From Pseudomonas sp. G34 (GTDB lineage: Bacteria > Pseudomonadota > Gammaproteobacteria > Pseudomonadales > Pseudomonadaceae), in contig NZ_JAVHZV010000027.1 of assembly GCF_031119625.1 (NCBI RefSeq), forward strand, positions 62,001-126,000: 64,000 bases of DNA, in the 5' to 3' direction. A program made the position numbers and the translations under genes. A model generated the notes under the pieces. The model was given only the letters and a program-made list of their open reading frames with translations. It was not told the DNA's origin and ran no database searches. This document shows, one piece after another, positions 29,609 to 38,055 of this stretch. Each line of letters starts with the position of its first letter. The first letter of the stretch is position 1.

Positions 29609-29654
29609 GCCCGAGCCGTAGCATCGGGTCAAAGCCCCTCTGGAGCACCACCCG

Positions 29655-30605
29655 ATGTTCGACCTCGCCGCCCTGCGCCAAGCCGTTACCCTGATTCGCC
29701 CGAGCGTTCCGGCAACGCCGCAGTTCGCCTGGCCGTTGCTGGCCGAACGCCTCGGCTGCGAGGTGTGGGTCAAACACGAGAACCACACGCCGACCGGCGC
29801 CTTCAAGGTGCGTGGCGGCCTGGTCTACGTGGATGCTCTGCTGCGCCGCGACCCGACCGTCAGTGGGCTGATCTCGGCCACCCGCGGCAACCATGGGCAG
29901 AGCATGGCGCTGGCGGCGCGCCAGGCCGGGCTGCCCATGGTCATCGTGGTGCCCCGGGGCAATGCCCGCGAGAAGAATGCCGCCATGGCCGCCCTGGGCG
30001 CCGAGCTGATCGAGCATGGCCGCGACTTCGACGAAGCCCGCGCCAGGGCCGCCGAGCTGGCCACCGAGCGCGGCCTGCATTTCGTGCCGTCGCTGCACCC
30101 GGAGCTGATCCGCGGCGTGGCCACCTACGCCCTGGAGCTGTTCGAGGCCGCGCCACCGCTCAAGCGCGTCTACGTGCCGATCGGCCTGGGCTCGGGTATC
30201 TGCGGGGTGATTCGCACCCGCGACCTGCTGGGCCTGGATACCGAGGTGATCGGTGTGGTGAGCGCCGCTGCCGATGGTTACGCACAGAGCTTCGCTGCCG
30301 GGCGGATCATCTGCACCGACAGCGCCGACACCCTCGCCGATGGCATGGCCTGCCGCATCCCGCAGCCCGAAGCGCTGGAGATCATCCGCGCAGGCGCCAC
30401 GCGGATCGTGCGGGTCGACGACGAAGAAATCCGCCAAGCCATGCGCATCTACCACGAGGACACCCACAACCTGGCCGAAGGCGCTGGCGCGGCAGCCCTG
30501 GCGGCGTTGATTCAGGAGCGCGAGATCAATCGCGGCGAACGCGCCGCCGTGGTGCTCAGCGGTGCCAACGTCGACCGCGCGGCGCTGGCGGCGATCCTCG
30601 CCTGA
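29655..30605 (+). CDS. threonine dehydratase-like PLP enzyme
   Basis: A 316-residue fold-II PLP enzyme of the serine/threonine dehydratase group. The PLP lysine is in TGAFKVRGG, the substrate loop is TRGNHGQSMA, the phosphate-binding glycine loop is GLGSGICG, and LSGANVD closes the domain. It lacks the C-terminal ACT regulatory domain of biosynthetic IlvA, so it is catabolic or of broader substrate range. It is the likely target of the divergent MocR regulator. Confidence 0.88.
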   Translation: MFDLAALRQAVTLIRPSVPATPQFAWPLLAERLGCEVWVKHENHTPTGAFKVRGGLVYVDALLRRDPTVSGLISATRGNHGQSMALAARQAGLPMVIVVPRGNAREKNAAMAALGAELIEHGRDFDEARARAAELATERGLHFVPSLHPELIRGVATYALELFEAAPPLKRVYVPIGLGSGICGVIRTRDLLGLDTEVIGVVSAAADGYAQSFAAGRIICTDSADTLADGMACRIPQPEALEIIRAGATRIVRVDDEEIRQAMRIYHEDTHNLAEGAGAAALAALIQEREINRGERAAVVLSGANVDRAALAAILA

Positions 30606-30626
30606 GCCGCTGTCGGCCCAGATCGC

Positions 30627-31535
30627 CTAGACGCTGATCGACAGCGACGCGCCGACTGCGACCGAAATGGAAACGCCGCCACTGCTCATTCCAGTGGCGG
30701 CCTTTTCGACCTCGGCCAACTGCTTGTCGATGCCCTCGATCAGCTTCCTGCTCTCTTCATCCGGCTTGCCGCTGATCTGCGAGCGGACCATGGCCAGCAG
30801 CTGCTTGAGTTGGCCGGCGACCTTTTTCAATTCCTCGGCATCGGCGCGGCGCTGGCGCTCATTGCCCTGGTTACCGGCCTGGCTGGTGGTCGCTTGCGCC
30901 TGCTCACCGGCCTCATCCTCGCTGACAACGGGGTCGTCACCCTCCTCGGCCTCCTCGCCGGCCGCAAGCTCGGTGGTCTCGGCATTCACCTCAGGCGTTT
31001 CGGCTTCTGCCTCAGGCTCGACCGCAACCTCTTCAGTCGGCGCGGCCTCGCTCACGGCCTCGGCCATGACGGTCTCCTGCGCTGTTGCACCTTCGCGCGC
31101 GCCAGCCTTTGCGTCCGTCCCCAGTGAGGAAGCGGCACCATCGGAGGGCTCCTTGAGCACCGCGGCGACCTGCCCCAGCTCCTGGGCCAGTTGCTTGAGC
31201 TGGCGCAGCGCCCCTTTCGCCGCCGCCGGCCCAAGGGCCATGACCAGTTGCTTGAGCATCTCGATGCGTTTCTTGATGTCTTCCAGGCGCTGGCGTGCGG
31301 CGTCCTTGCGCGTCTCGGCCTGCCTGGCCTGCATGTCGCGCAACTTGCCAAAGGCATCACGCATGCTTTTCGCACGCTTCTGGGCGTATTCGCTGAGGGT
31401 GACGGTCACCGAGGGCTGCTGTTCGGGCTCGGCGGCCGCCTTCGCCGTCGAAGCACTGGCGTCGTCTGCCCGGCGCGCGGCGGGCACCTTCACCGATGCC
31501 GCGGTGCTGGTGCCGGAGGGGGTGATGGTCGACAT
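30627..31535 (-). CDS. unknown acidic coiled-coil protein
   Basis: A 302-residue protein with no recognised domain. Residues about 42-115 are strongly helical and charged (EYAQKRAKSMRDAFGKLRD and following), with two likely coiled-coil stretches. About 140-200 is a disordered acidic stretch rich in Glu, Ala and Thr. About 220-280 is a second coiled-coil (KKVAGQLKQLLAMVRSQI). The end is unusual: GGVSISVAVGASLSISV, a Gly/Ser/Val beta-prone tail. No signal peptide is seen. Start ATG 31535 begins MSTITPSGTS. Convergent with the threonine dehydratase gene. Function unknown. Confidence 0.7.
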   Translation of the reverse strand: MSTITPSGTSTAASVKVPAARRADDASASTAKAAAEPEQQPSVTVTLSEYAQKRAKSMRDAFGKLRDMQARQAETRKDAARQRLEDIKKRIEMLKQLVMALGPAAAKGALRQLKQLAQELGQVAAVLKEPSDGAASSLGTDAKAGAREGATAQETVMAEAVSEAAPTEEVAVEPEAEAETPEVNAETTELAAGEEAEEGDDPVVSEDEAGEQAQATTSQAGNQGNERQRRADAEELKKVAGQLKQLLAMVRSQISGKPDEESRKLIEGIDKQLAEVEKAATGMSSGGVSISVAVGASLSISV

Positions 31536-31636
31536 GCTACGTCCTGTGCCTGGCGAGGTTGTTTCAGGGTATCGGCGCGGGCGCCGTGAACTTGAAATGC
31601 CGTCGCGGTACCAGAAGTCGCCCCTCTGAACGCACA

Positions 31637-31660
31637 AAGCCCCGGCATGGGCCGGGGCTT
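31637..31660 (-). terminator. hairpin after csbD-like gene
   Basis: AAGCCCCGGC, loop ATGG, GCCGGGGCTT: a perfect 10-base stem. On the minus strand it is followed by TTTGTG, a weak U tract. It lies just past the CsbD-family gene's stop. Confidence 0.6.
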
Positions 31661-31697
31661 CGGGTAATACGTCTGGCGCTTTCACGCCAGCGGCGAG

Positions 31698-31895
31698 TCA
31701 GTACTTGCTGCGAAAATCGCGCAGTTCATCCTCGGCTTTTTCCTTGGTCCAGCCATAACGCTCCTGCAGTTTACCCGCCAGGTATTCGCTATGGCCTTCG
31801 GCGACATCCACGTCGTCGTTGGTCAGCTTGCCCCAGCGCGCCTTGATGTCGCCACTGAGTTGCTTCCACTTACCTTTGATGATGTCGGAATTCAT
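31698..31895 (-). CDS. CsbD-family stress protein
   Basis: A 65-residue protein of the CsbD family (MNSDIIKGKWKQLSGDIKARWG, EGHSEYLAGKLQERYGWTKEKAE). Such proteins are induced in general or osmotic stress; biochemical role unknown. GGAGAGCGCATC precedes the ATG. It lies downstream of a BON-domain gene on the same strand, 53 bases apart, forming a small stress-related pair. Confidence 0.92.
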   Translation of the reverse strand: MNSDIIKGKWKQLSGDIKARWGKLTNDDVDVAEGHSEYLAGKLQERYGWTKEKAEDELRDFRSKY

Positions 31896-31948
31896 GATGC
31901 GCTCTCCAAGGAAGGTAGCAGGCTACAAGAACCTGCCCTGAACCATGA

Positions 31949-32314
31949 TCAGTCGGCAGCTTTCAGGCCGTCAGCGGAAACCGCCTGAACGCCTTTGATT
32001 TCCTTGGCCTTGGCAACAGCCAGGTCACGTTCGGCTTCGGTTTTCACGACGCCGGACAGGGCAACCACACCCTTGTTGGTCTCGACCTTGATGTCCAGAG
32101 CGCTGAGGCCGTCGTCAGCCAGGAAGGCGGATTTGACCTTGCTGGTGATCCAGGTGTCGGAAACGGCTTCTTCAGCCTTGTCCATGGTGTTGGCAGCCAG
32201 CATGGTCGGCTGGGTGCTGTTGTAGGTGTCGGCGAAAGCGGTACCCGCCACGGACAAGCTCAGGGCGGTCGCAGTGATAGCGGCAAAAGCGAACTTATTG
32301 ATTGGCTGTTTCAT
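31949..32314 (-). CDS. periplasmic BON-domain protein (OsmY-like)
   Basis: A 121-residue exported protein. The signal peptide ends near GTAFA-DTYN (about residue 28). A single BON domain follows (ITSKVKSAFLADDGLSALDIKVETNKGVVALSGVV), as in OsmY, which has two. These proteins bind membrane surfaces and are made under osmotic stress. Start ATG 32314. A markedly AT-rich stretch at 32395-32470, 80-150 bases upstream, probably contains its promoter. Confidence 0.9.
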   Translation of the reverse strand: MKQPINKFAFAAITATALSLSVAGTAFADTYNSTQPTMLAANTMDKAEEAVSDTWITSKVKSAFLADDGLSALDIKVETNKGVVALSGVVKTEAERDLAVAKAKEIKGVQAVSADGLKAAD

Positions 32315-32560
32315 GGGCAACACTCCTGGTTCATTCAAGTTCGCCACATCCAACTTCAGGGCTGTGGCTTCCCCTTGAATATCGCAAGCGCTGTGCCAGC
32401 TTTTTTCAAACTAAAAAACCATTCAAAATCAATAAGTTATATAAATTCAAAAAGTCATCGCGCCGTGCAAACTGCAAGTTCAAGCGTAACGGCTCAGGCA
32501 GATTGCACGAAGTGACTTAATGCCATCATCGAAACGGTGTTGCCTGCCGCCCGCAACGAA

Positions 32561-32586
32561 AAATGCCGGTCACGAGACCGGCATTT
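32561..32586 (-). terminator. terminator of sspA-sspB
   Basis: AAATGCCGGT, loop CACGAG, ACCGGCATTT: a perfect 10-base stem, followed on the minus strand by a T run (TTTTT). It begins 17 bases past sspB. Confidence 0.8.
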
Positions 32587-32602
32587 CGGGTGCGGCCAAC
32601 GC

Positions 32603-33016
32603 CTACTTGACGACTTTCAGGCTGGGGCGCCCGCTTGGCCGTGGCGGCTCGTCGTCGGGCGGAGTCTGCTGCTCTTCGACTTCCTCGACCTCGTTGTGCA
32701 CCGGCGGCGCCTCCTGATCGAAGACCATGCCCTGGCCGTTTTCCCGGGCGTAGATCGCCAGCACGGCGGGCGACGGCACGAACAGGCTATGGGCGACACC
32801 GCCGAAGCGCCCTTCGAAGCTGACTGCATCGTTATCGAGGGACAATTCACGCACGGCAGTGGGCGACACGTTGAGCACGATCTGCCCATCGCTGACGAAC
32901 TTGCTCGGCACCTGAACGCCTGGATAGTCGGCGTTGACCAGCAGATGCGGGGTGCAATCGTTGTCGACGATCCACTGGTACAGCGCGCGGATCAGATAAG
33001 GACGACTGGAGTTCAT
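32603..33016 (-). CDS. sspB: ClpXP specificity-enhancing factor SspB
   Basis: A 137-residue adaptor that hands SsrA-tagged proteins to ClpXP. The folded N-terminal domain (RPYLIRALYQWIVDNDCTPHLLVNA) is followed by a flexible, acidic Pro-rich linker and a short C-terminal ClpX-docking tail, RPSLKVVK, as in E. coli SspB. ATG 33016 has AGGAGG four bases upstream, deciding against the in-frame TTG one codon earlier. Its partner sspA is 51 bases upstream on the same strand. Confidence 0.95.
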   Translation of the reverse strand: MNSSRPYLIRALYQWIVDNDCTPHLLVNADYPGVQVPSKFVSDGQIVLNVSPTAVRELSLDNDAVSFEGRFGGVAHSLFVPSPAVLAIYARENGQGMVFDQEAPPVHNEVEEVEEQQTPPDDEPPRPSGRPSLKVVK

Positions 33017-33067
33017 CAAACCTCCTGAAACATGGCGCGCCGGTTGCGGTGCGCCAAAAGAAGTGAG

Positions 33068-33685
33068 TCAGCGCATGGCTCGTTCGGCGGACGACAGGCT
33101 CCGGCGAAAACTCTCGCGCGCGAACTGCCGGTCCATGTAATCGAGCAGCGGTTTGGCCGGCCTTGGCAATTCGATCCCCAATACTGGCAGGCGCCAGAGG
33201 ATCGGTAACAGGCAACAGTCTACCAAGCTCAGTTCGTCGCTGAGAAAAAATGGTTTTTCAACAAACAACGGCGAAACCCCGGTGAGGCTCTCGCGCAATT
33301 CCTTGCGCGCCTGCACGCGAGCCGCCTCCTTGCTGCGCGTATCGAGAATCAGGTCGACCAGCGAGCACCAGTCACGCTGGATGCGGTGCATCAACAGCCG
33401 CGTGTTGCCGCGCGCCACCGGGTACACCGGCATCAGCGGCGGGTGGGGATAGCGCTCCTCCAGGTACTCCATGATCACCGTCGGCTCGTACAGCGACAGG
33501 TCACGGTCGACCAGGGTCGGCAGGGTCGCGTAGGGGTTGGCTTCCAGCAATTTGTCGGGAAAGCGGCCCTGCTCCACGTCGATGATTTCCACAACGACGC
33601 TCTTCTCGGCAAGCACGATGCGGACGCGGTGTGAGTAGTGGTCGGCAGCGTCGGAAAAACAGGCCAACCGGTTGGTCGCAGCCAA
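33068..33685 (-). CDS. sspA: stringent starvation protein A (GST-like, RNA polymerase-associated)
   Basis: A 205-residue GST-fold protein that binds RNA polymerase and affects stationary-phase and virulence genes. The N-terminal thioredoxin-like half begins ATNRLACFSDAADHYSHRVRIVL, and the loop with PHPPLMPVYP is the conserved surface used for polymerase contact. The start is TTG at 33685 with GGAGGATCGCC before it; no ATG fits. It lies downstream of petABC with a terminator in between. Confidence 0.93.
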   Translation of the reverse strand: MAATNRLACFSDAADHYSHRVRIVLAEKSVVVEIIDVEQGRFPDKLLEANPYATLPTLVDRDLSLYEPTVIMEYLEERYPHPPLMPVYPVARGNTRLLMHRIQRDWCSLVDLILDTRSKEAARVQARKELRESLTGVSPLFVEKPFFLSDELSLVDCCLLPILWRLPVLGIELPRPAKPLLDYMDRQFARESFRRSLSSAERAMR

Positions 33686-33775
33686 GGCGATCCTCCAGAG
33701 TCGTGAAACGTGAACGCGCCGGGAACGCTGTCGCGGACGACGGCTCCGGCAGCCCCTGAGATGATTTTTCAGGGC

Positions 33776-33803
33776 ATAAAAAAGCCCGCGCAGTGCGCGG
33801 GCT
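33776..33803 (-). terminator. rho-independent terminator after petABC
   Basis: AGCCCGCGC, loop AGT, GCGCGGGCT at 33783-33803: a 9-base stem. The minus strand continues TTTTTTAT. It lies 70 bases after petC and before sspA. Confidence 0.88.
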
Positions 33804-33873
33804 GAGCATGATACCGGAACCGGCCCTCGCTAGCCGTTGAAAACGTAGGCGAGGCTGCCGGCGCAGGTAGTTT

Positions 33874-34656
33874 TTAATGGATGTCTTTCCAGTATTCGCG
33901 CTTGAGCAGGTAGGCGAAGACGAAGAAGAACGCCAGGTAGATCAGCACGTAGGTACCGATGCGCCGCATGTGCAGCTTGTTGGGGTCCGCCGAGTAGGCC
34001 AGGAAGGTCACCAGGTTGCGCACCTTGTCATCGAAGGCCTCTGGGCCGAGCTGGCCGCTGTTCGGCTCGAGCACCAGCTGGTCGCAGGCCTCATGGGTCA
34101 GGGGCGTGCCGGTCAGTGGGTCGTACTGCTTCTTGCCACCGTCGACCACCTGCACCTGCTTGCAGCCGATGTACTGGCGCCCTTGCAGCTTGCCCAGCAC
34201 GTTGGGCATGCCGACGTTGGGGAACACCAGGTTGTTGGCGCCCAGGGGCCGCGCCGGGTCGTCGTAGAAGGTGCGCAGGTAGGTGTACAGCCAGTCGTTG
34301 CCGCGCACCCGGGCGACCAGGGTCAGGTCGGGCGGCGCGGCACCGAACCAGCGCTTGGCATCCTCGGGCCGCATGCCGATGGTCATGTGCTCGCCGATCT
34401 TGGCGCCGGTGAACACCAGGTTGTCGATCATCTGCTGTTCGGACACGCCGATATCGGCGGCCACTCGCTCGTAGCGTTGGAACTTGGCGCTGTGGCAGCC
34501 CATGCAGTAGTTGGCGAAGGTACGCGCGCCATCCTGTAGCGCGGCCTTGTCGGTCAGGTCGATATCGGCCTTGTCCAGGGCCACGCCGTGGCCACCGGCG
34601 GCCACGGCGAATGCAGGCAGCAAGGCGACCACACATGCAGCGAATAGCTTTCTCAT
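33874..34656 (-). CDS. petC: cytochrome c1 of the bc1 complex
   Basis: A 260-residue cytochrome c1. It has a cleaved signal (LLPAFAVAAGG), heme-binding CMGCH at residues 51-55, and a C-terminal membrane anchor (YVLIYLAFFFVFAYLLKREYW). The probable distal Met ligand lies in the later PNVGMPNVLGKLQG region. It transfers electrons from the Rieske centre to cytochrome c. ATG overlaps the petB stop by one base. Confidence 0.96.
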   Translation of the reverse strand: MRKLFAACVVALLPAFAVAAGGHGVALDKADIDLTDKAALQDGARTFANYCMGCHSAKFQRYERVAADIGVSEQQMIDNLVFTGAKIGEHMTIGMRPEDAKRWFGAAPPDLTLVARVRGNDWLYTYLRTFYDDPARPLGANNLVFPNVGMPNVLGKLQGRQYIGCKQVQVVDGGKKQYDPLTGTPLTHEACDQLVLEPNSGQLGPEAFDDKVRNLVTFLAYSADPNKLHMRRIGTYVLIYLAFFFVFAYLLKREYWKDIH

Positions 34657-35882
34657 CAGCCTGTCACCCTTTCAGGAACGGGTTTGGTCTTTTCCATCCT
34701 GGTGTAGAAGGGCATCAGGATGAAGTACGCGAAATACAGCGCCGTGCACAGTTGCGACAGCAGCGTACGGCCCGGTGTGGGCGGCAGGACGCCGAGCACG
34801 CCGAGGATCACGAAGGACACGCAGAACACCAGCAACCACAGCTTGCTCAGCCAGCCCTTGTAGCGCATCGAGCGCACCGGGCTGCGGTCCAGCCAGGGCA
34901 GCACGAACAGCACGGCGATGGCGGCGCCCATGGCGATCACCCCCATCAGCTTGTCGGGGATGGCGCGCAAGATCGCGTAGAACGGTGTGAAGTACCACAC
35001 CGGGGCGATGTGCTCGGGGGTCTTGAACGGGTTGGCCTGCTCGAAGTTGGGCTTCTCGAGGAAGTAGCCGCCCATCTCCGGGAAGAAGAACACCACGAAG
35101 CAGAACACGAACAGGAACACCACCACGCCGACGATATCCTTCACCGTGTAGTAGGGGTGGAAGGGAATGCCGTCGAGGGGGATGCCGTTCTCGTCCTTGT
35201 ACTTCTTGATGTCGATGCCGTCCGGGTTGTTCGAGCCCACCTCGTGCAACGCCAGGATATGCAGCACCACCAGGCCGAGAATGACGATCGGCAGGGCCAC
35301 CACGTGCAGGGCGAAGAAGCGGTTGAGGGTGATGCCGGAAATCAGGTAATCGCCGCGGATCCATTCGGTCAGCGCATCGCCGATGTAGGGGATGGCGCCG
35401 AACAGCGAGATGATCACCTGGGCGCCCCAGTAGGACATCTGCCCCCACGGCAGCAGATAGCCCATGAAGGCCTCGGCCATCAGCATCAGGTAGATCAGCA
35501 TGCCGAAGATCCACACCAGCTCGCGGGGCTTCTGGTACGAGCCGTAGAGCAGGCCGCGGAACATGTGCAGGTAGACGACTATGAAGAACGCCGAGGCACC
35601 GGTGGAGTGCATGTAGCGCAGGATCGCGCCGTGCGGTGTATCGCCGGTGCGCACGTCGCGCATCAGCCCTTCGACCGAGGCGAAGGCACCCTCGGCAGTC
35701 GGGTTGTAGCTCATGGTCAGCCACACGCCGGTGAGCAGCTGGTTGACCAGCACCAGCAGGGCCAGGGAGCCGAAGAAGTACAGGAAGTTGAAGTTTTTCG
35801 GCGCGTAGTACTTGGCGAGGTGGTCGTTCCACATCTTGGTGGCGGGGAAGCGCGCGTCCACCCAGTCCATGAATTTGCTCAT
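34656..35882 (-). CDS. petB: cytochrome b of the bc1 complex
   Basis: A 408-residue membrane protein with eight expected helices and two histidine pairs for hemes bL and bH. Conserved quinol-site PEW is altered to PVW in the stretch IAPVWYFTPFYAILRAIPDK; the other landmarks, GYLLPWGQMSYWGAQV and HVVALPIVILGLV, are normal. It overlaps petA by the ATGA arrangement and petC by one base, so all three subunits are translated as a unit. Confidence 0.96.
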   Translation of the reverse strand: MSKFMDWVDARFPATKMWNDHLAKYYAPKNFNFLYFFGSLALLVLVNQLLTGVWLTMSYNPTAEGAFASVEGLMRDVRTGDTPHGAILRYMHSTGASAFFIVVYLHMFRGLLYGSYQKPRELVWIFGMLIYLMLMAEAFMGYLLPWGQMSYWGAQVIISLFGAIPYIGDALTEWIRGDYLISGITLNRFFALHVVALPIVILGLVVLHILALHEVGSNNPDGIDIKKYKDENGIPLDGIPFHPYYTVKDIVGVVVFLFVFCFVVFFFPEMGGYFLEKPNFEQANPFKTPEHIAPVWYFTPFYAILRAIPDKLMGVIAMGAAIAVLFVLPWLDRSPVRSMRYKGWLSKLWLLVFCVSFVILGVLGVLPPTPGRTLLSQLCTALYFAYFILMPFYTRMEKTKPVPERVTG

Positions 35883-36475
35883 CCTGCTTGCTCCTGGTCC
35901 ACGCCGATGATGATCACGTCAGCCGACTCGTAGGTGTGCGGCGGTACCGGCAGGTTCAACGGCGCCGGCTGCGACTTGTAGACGCGCCCGGCGAGGTCGT
36001 AGCGCGAGCCGTGGCAGGGGCAGAAGTAGCCGCCGACCCAGTTCTCGCCGAGATCGGCCGGCGCCACTTCCGGGCGAAACGAAGGCGCGCAGCCCAGGTG
36101 CGTGCACAACCCGACCAGCAGCAGGATCTCCGGCTTGATCGAACGCGTCTTCGGGTCCACGTAACCCGGCTGTACCGAATGCTGGGAGTCGGCATCGGCC
36201 AGCTGCCCTTCGATCTTGGTGAGGTTTGCCAGGATCGCCTCGGTGCGCCGCATGATGAACACCGGCTGGCCCCGCCACTCGGCGACCATCTGCTGGCCCG
36301 GCTCGATCTTGCCGACGTTCACCTTGACCGGCGCGCCGGCAGCCTTGGCCTTGGCGCTCGGGTACCACGACCCCACAAACGGAATTGCAGCCCCCACCGC
36401 CCCGGCAGCGCCAACCACCGAAGTGGCTGCCACCAGAAAGCGACGCCGGCCCGCATTCACGCCGTCATTGCTCAT
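35879..36475 (-). CDS. petA: Rieske iron-sulfur subunit of the bc1 complex
   Basis: A 198-residue protein. A twin-arginine-type leader (GRRRFLVAATSVVGAAG) also serves as membrane anchor. The 2Fe-2S cluster motifs are CTHLGC at residues 124-129 and CPCHGS at 152-157. GGAGACGACTG precedes the ATG. It is the first gene of petABC; its promoter must lie in the 498-base gap toward rpsI. Confidence 0.96.
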   Translation of the reverse strand: MSNDGVNAGRRRFLVAATSVVGAAGAVGAAIPFVGSWYPSAKAKAAGAPVKVNVGKIEPGQQMVAEWRGQPVFIMRRTEAILANLTKIEGQLADADSQHSVQPGYVDPKTRSIKPEILLLVGLCTHLGCAPSFRPEVAPADLGENWVGGYFCPCHGSRYDLAGRVYKSQPAPLNLPVPPHTYESADVIIIGVDQEQAG

Positions 36476-36847
36476 TCAGTCGTCTCCCATCGGCTTTCCG
36501 GCCTGTCATGCAGGCCTCTAATAAGTAAGTGTTGGTTGCGCGCAGCAGCGGCCGGAGGGTCATCGACGCCGGCGTTCGACCACCCTTGCAGAACACGGCC
36601 CGAGGCGCACCCATTCGACGCTCATCGAGCACTTTAATCCACGACCTCAGCCGGACGGCCCGTACAGGCCAGCCTGCGGCCACGAGCATGAAGACGCTGA
36701 AAAGTCGTGCTGGTCGGGCGCTACTGCAATCCGGCGCGAGATTCGCACAGGCCCATGGGGCGACTCATGACGCGCATCAACGAAGCGGTGAGTAGGCCGA
36801 AAACGCCAGGGCTCAAGCAGAGCTGACGGGCCTGGAGGAGAAAAGAA

Positions 36848-36868
36848 AAAATGGCCGGGGGCCATTTT
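36848..36868. terminator. bidirectional-looking hairpin AAAATGGCC/GGCCATTTT
   Basis: A perfect 9-base stem with GGG loop, with A/T runs on both sides (AAAAGAAAAA before it, TTTTCA after). It lies 50 bases beyond the rpsI terminator and may be a second terminator for the ribosomal operon. Confidence 0.6.
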
Positions 36869-36917
36869 CAATGTCGCTTGCGGCGGCCCACAGGGTTACC
36901 CAGGGAATAGCCGGCCA

Positions 36918-36957
36918 TAAAAAAACGCCCAGTTCCGTGAGGAAACTGGGCGTTTTT
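36918..36957 (-). terminator. terminator of rplM-rpsI
   Basis: AAAAACGCCCAGTT and AACTGGGCGTTTTT form a long stem around CCGTGAGGA; on the minus strand it ends in TTTTTTTAT. It lies 16 bases after rpsI. Confidence 0.9.
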
Positions 36958-36973
36958 CGAGTACCGCAGCGAA

Positions 36974-37366
36974 TTAACGCTTGGAGTACTGAGGACGCTT
37001 ACGCGCTTTACGCAGACCGACTTTCTTACGCTCGACTTCACGAGCATCGCGGGTCACGTAGCCTGCTTTACGCAGGGCCGGACGCAGGGTCTCGTCGTAG
37101 TCCATCAGAGCGCGGGTGATACCGTGACGGATCGCCCCAGCCTGACCGCTCACACCGCCACCGATAACGGTAACGTAGATGTCGAATTTCTCGACCATCT
37201 CGGTCAGCTCCAGCGGCTGGCGAACTACCATGCGGGCAGTTTCACGACCGAAGAAGGTGTCCAGGGTGCGGTTGTTGATGGAGATCTTGCCAGTGCCCGG
37301 ACGCAGGAAAACGCGTGCGGTTGCAGTCTTGCGACGGCCAGTGCCGTAATTTTGAGTCGCCGACAT
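36974..37366 (-). CDS. rpsI: 30S ribosomal protein S9
   Basis: A 130-residue protein starting MSATQNYGTGRRKTATARVF and ending in the basic KKVGLRKARKRPQYSKR that reaches the ribosomal P site. Encoded 14 bases after rplM, in the universal rplM-rpsI operon. Confidence 0.98.
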   Translation of the reverse strand: MSATQNYGTGRRKTATARVFLRPGTGKISINNRTLDTFFGRETARMVVRQPLELTEMVEKFDIYVTVIGGGVSGQAGAIRHGITRALMDYDETLRPALRKAGYVTRDAREVERKKVGLRKARKRPQYSKR

Positions 37367-37380
37367 AATGAACTATTCCG

Positions 37381-37809
37381 TTAAATCTTCAGTTCTTGAG
37401 GCTGCTGAGCAGTGTGAGGGTGAGCAGCGCCCGCATACACTTTCAGCTTACGGTACATGTCGCGGCCCAGCGGGTTTTTCGGCAGCATGCCTTTAACCGC
37501 GGTCTCGATCACGCGCTCAGGGGCCTTGGCGATCAGCTTCTCGAAGTTGATCGACTTGATGCCGCCCGGGAAACCGGAGTGGGAGTAGTACATTTTGTCG
37601 CTGGTTTTAGCGCCAGTTACACGTACCTGCTCGGCATTGATGACGACGATGTAGTCGCCGGTGTCAACGTGAGGGGTGTACTCAGGCTTGTGCTTGCCAC
37701 GCAGACGGCTCGCGATTTCTGTAGCCAGACGACCCAGGGTCTGACCAGCAGCGTCAACGACGAACCAGTCGCGTTTTACTGTTTCCGGTTTAGCGGTAAA
37801 AGTTTTCAT
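37381..37809 (-). CDS. rplM: 50S ribosomal protein L13
   Basis: A 142-residue protein with the L13 signature KPEYTPHVDTGDYIVVINAE and ending AAHPHTAQQPQELKI. It begins the rplM-rpsI operon; the 5' leader in 37810-37900 should contain the promoter and possibly the L13 autoregulatory site, though no structure was clear. Confidence 0.98.
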   Translation of the reverse strand: MKTFTAKPETVKRDWFVVDAAGQTLGRLATEIASRLRGKHKPEYTPHVDTGDYIVVINAEQVRVTGAKTSDKMYYSHSGFPGGIKSINFEKLIAKAPERVIETAVKGMLPKNPLGRDMYRKLKVYAGAAHPHTAQQPQELKI

Positions 37810-38055
37810 TCTTTATAGCCTCAGGGGCCGCCCAGCAAAAATAGACGGCGGATCTTACTGAATAGTGCGTACTTTGACAAGTCAAAGGCAGCCGGATGCG
37901 GGCGCTATCGGGGGCTCGGGTCAGCGCGTCCGCGTACGGCAAGATTCTTCGGCAGGCGGCGCATCACTTCCACCGCAGAGAGAGGACGCGGATTATCCTG
38001 ATTGCGAAAAAAATTTCAACCTGCTTGTATGCCCCTTTTGTCAGAGGAGGCTCCA

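Larger units (their letters stand above)
36476..36973. other. gene-free region between petA and rpsI
   Basis: No coding region supported. It should hold the petABC promoter on the minus strand near the petA end. It contains two hairpins at the rpsI end, at 36848-36868 and 36918-36957. Short open frames (for example 36529-36795) have no family resemblance or ribosome site. Confidence 0.6.

Noticed and set aside
36529..36795. 88-residue frame between petA and rpsI
   Set aside because: No family resemblance, poor start context; located where the pet promoter must be.
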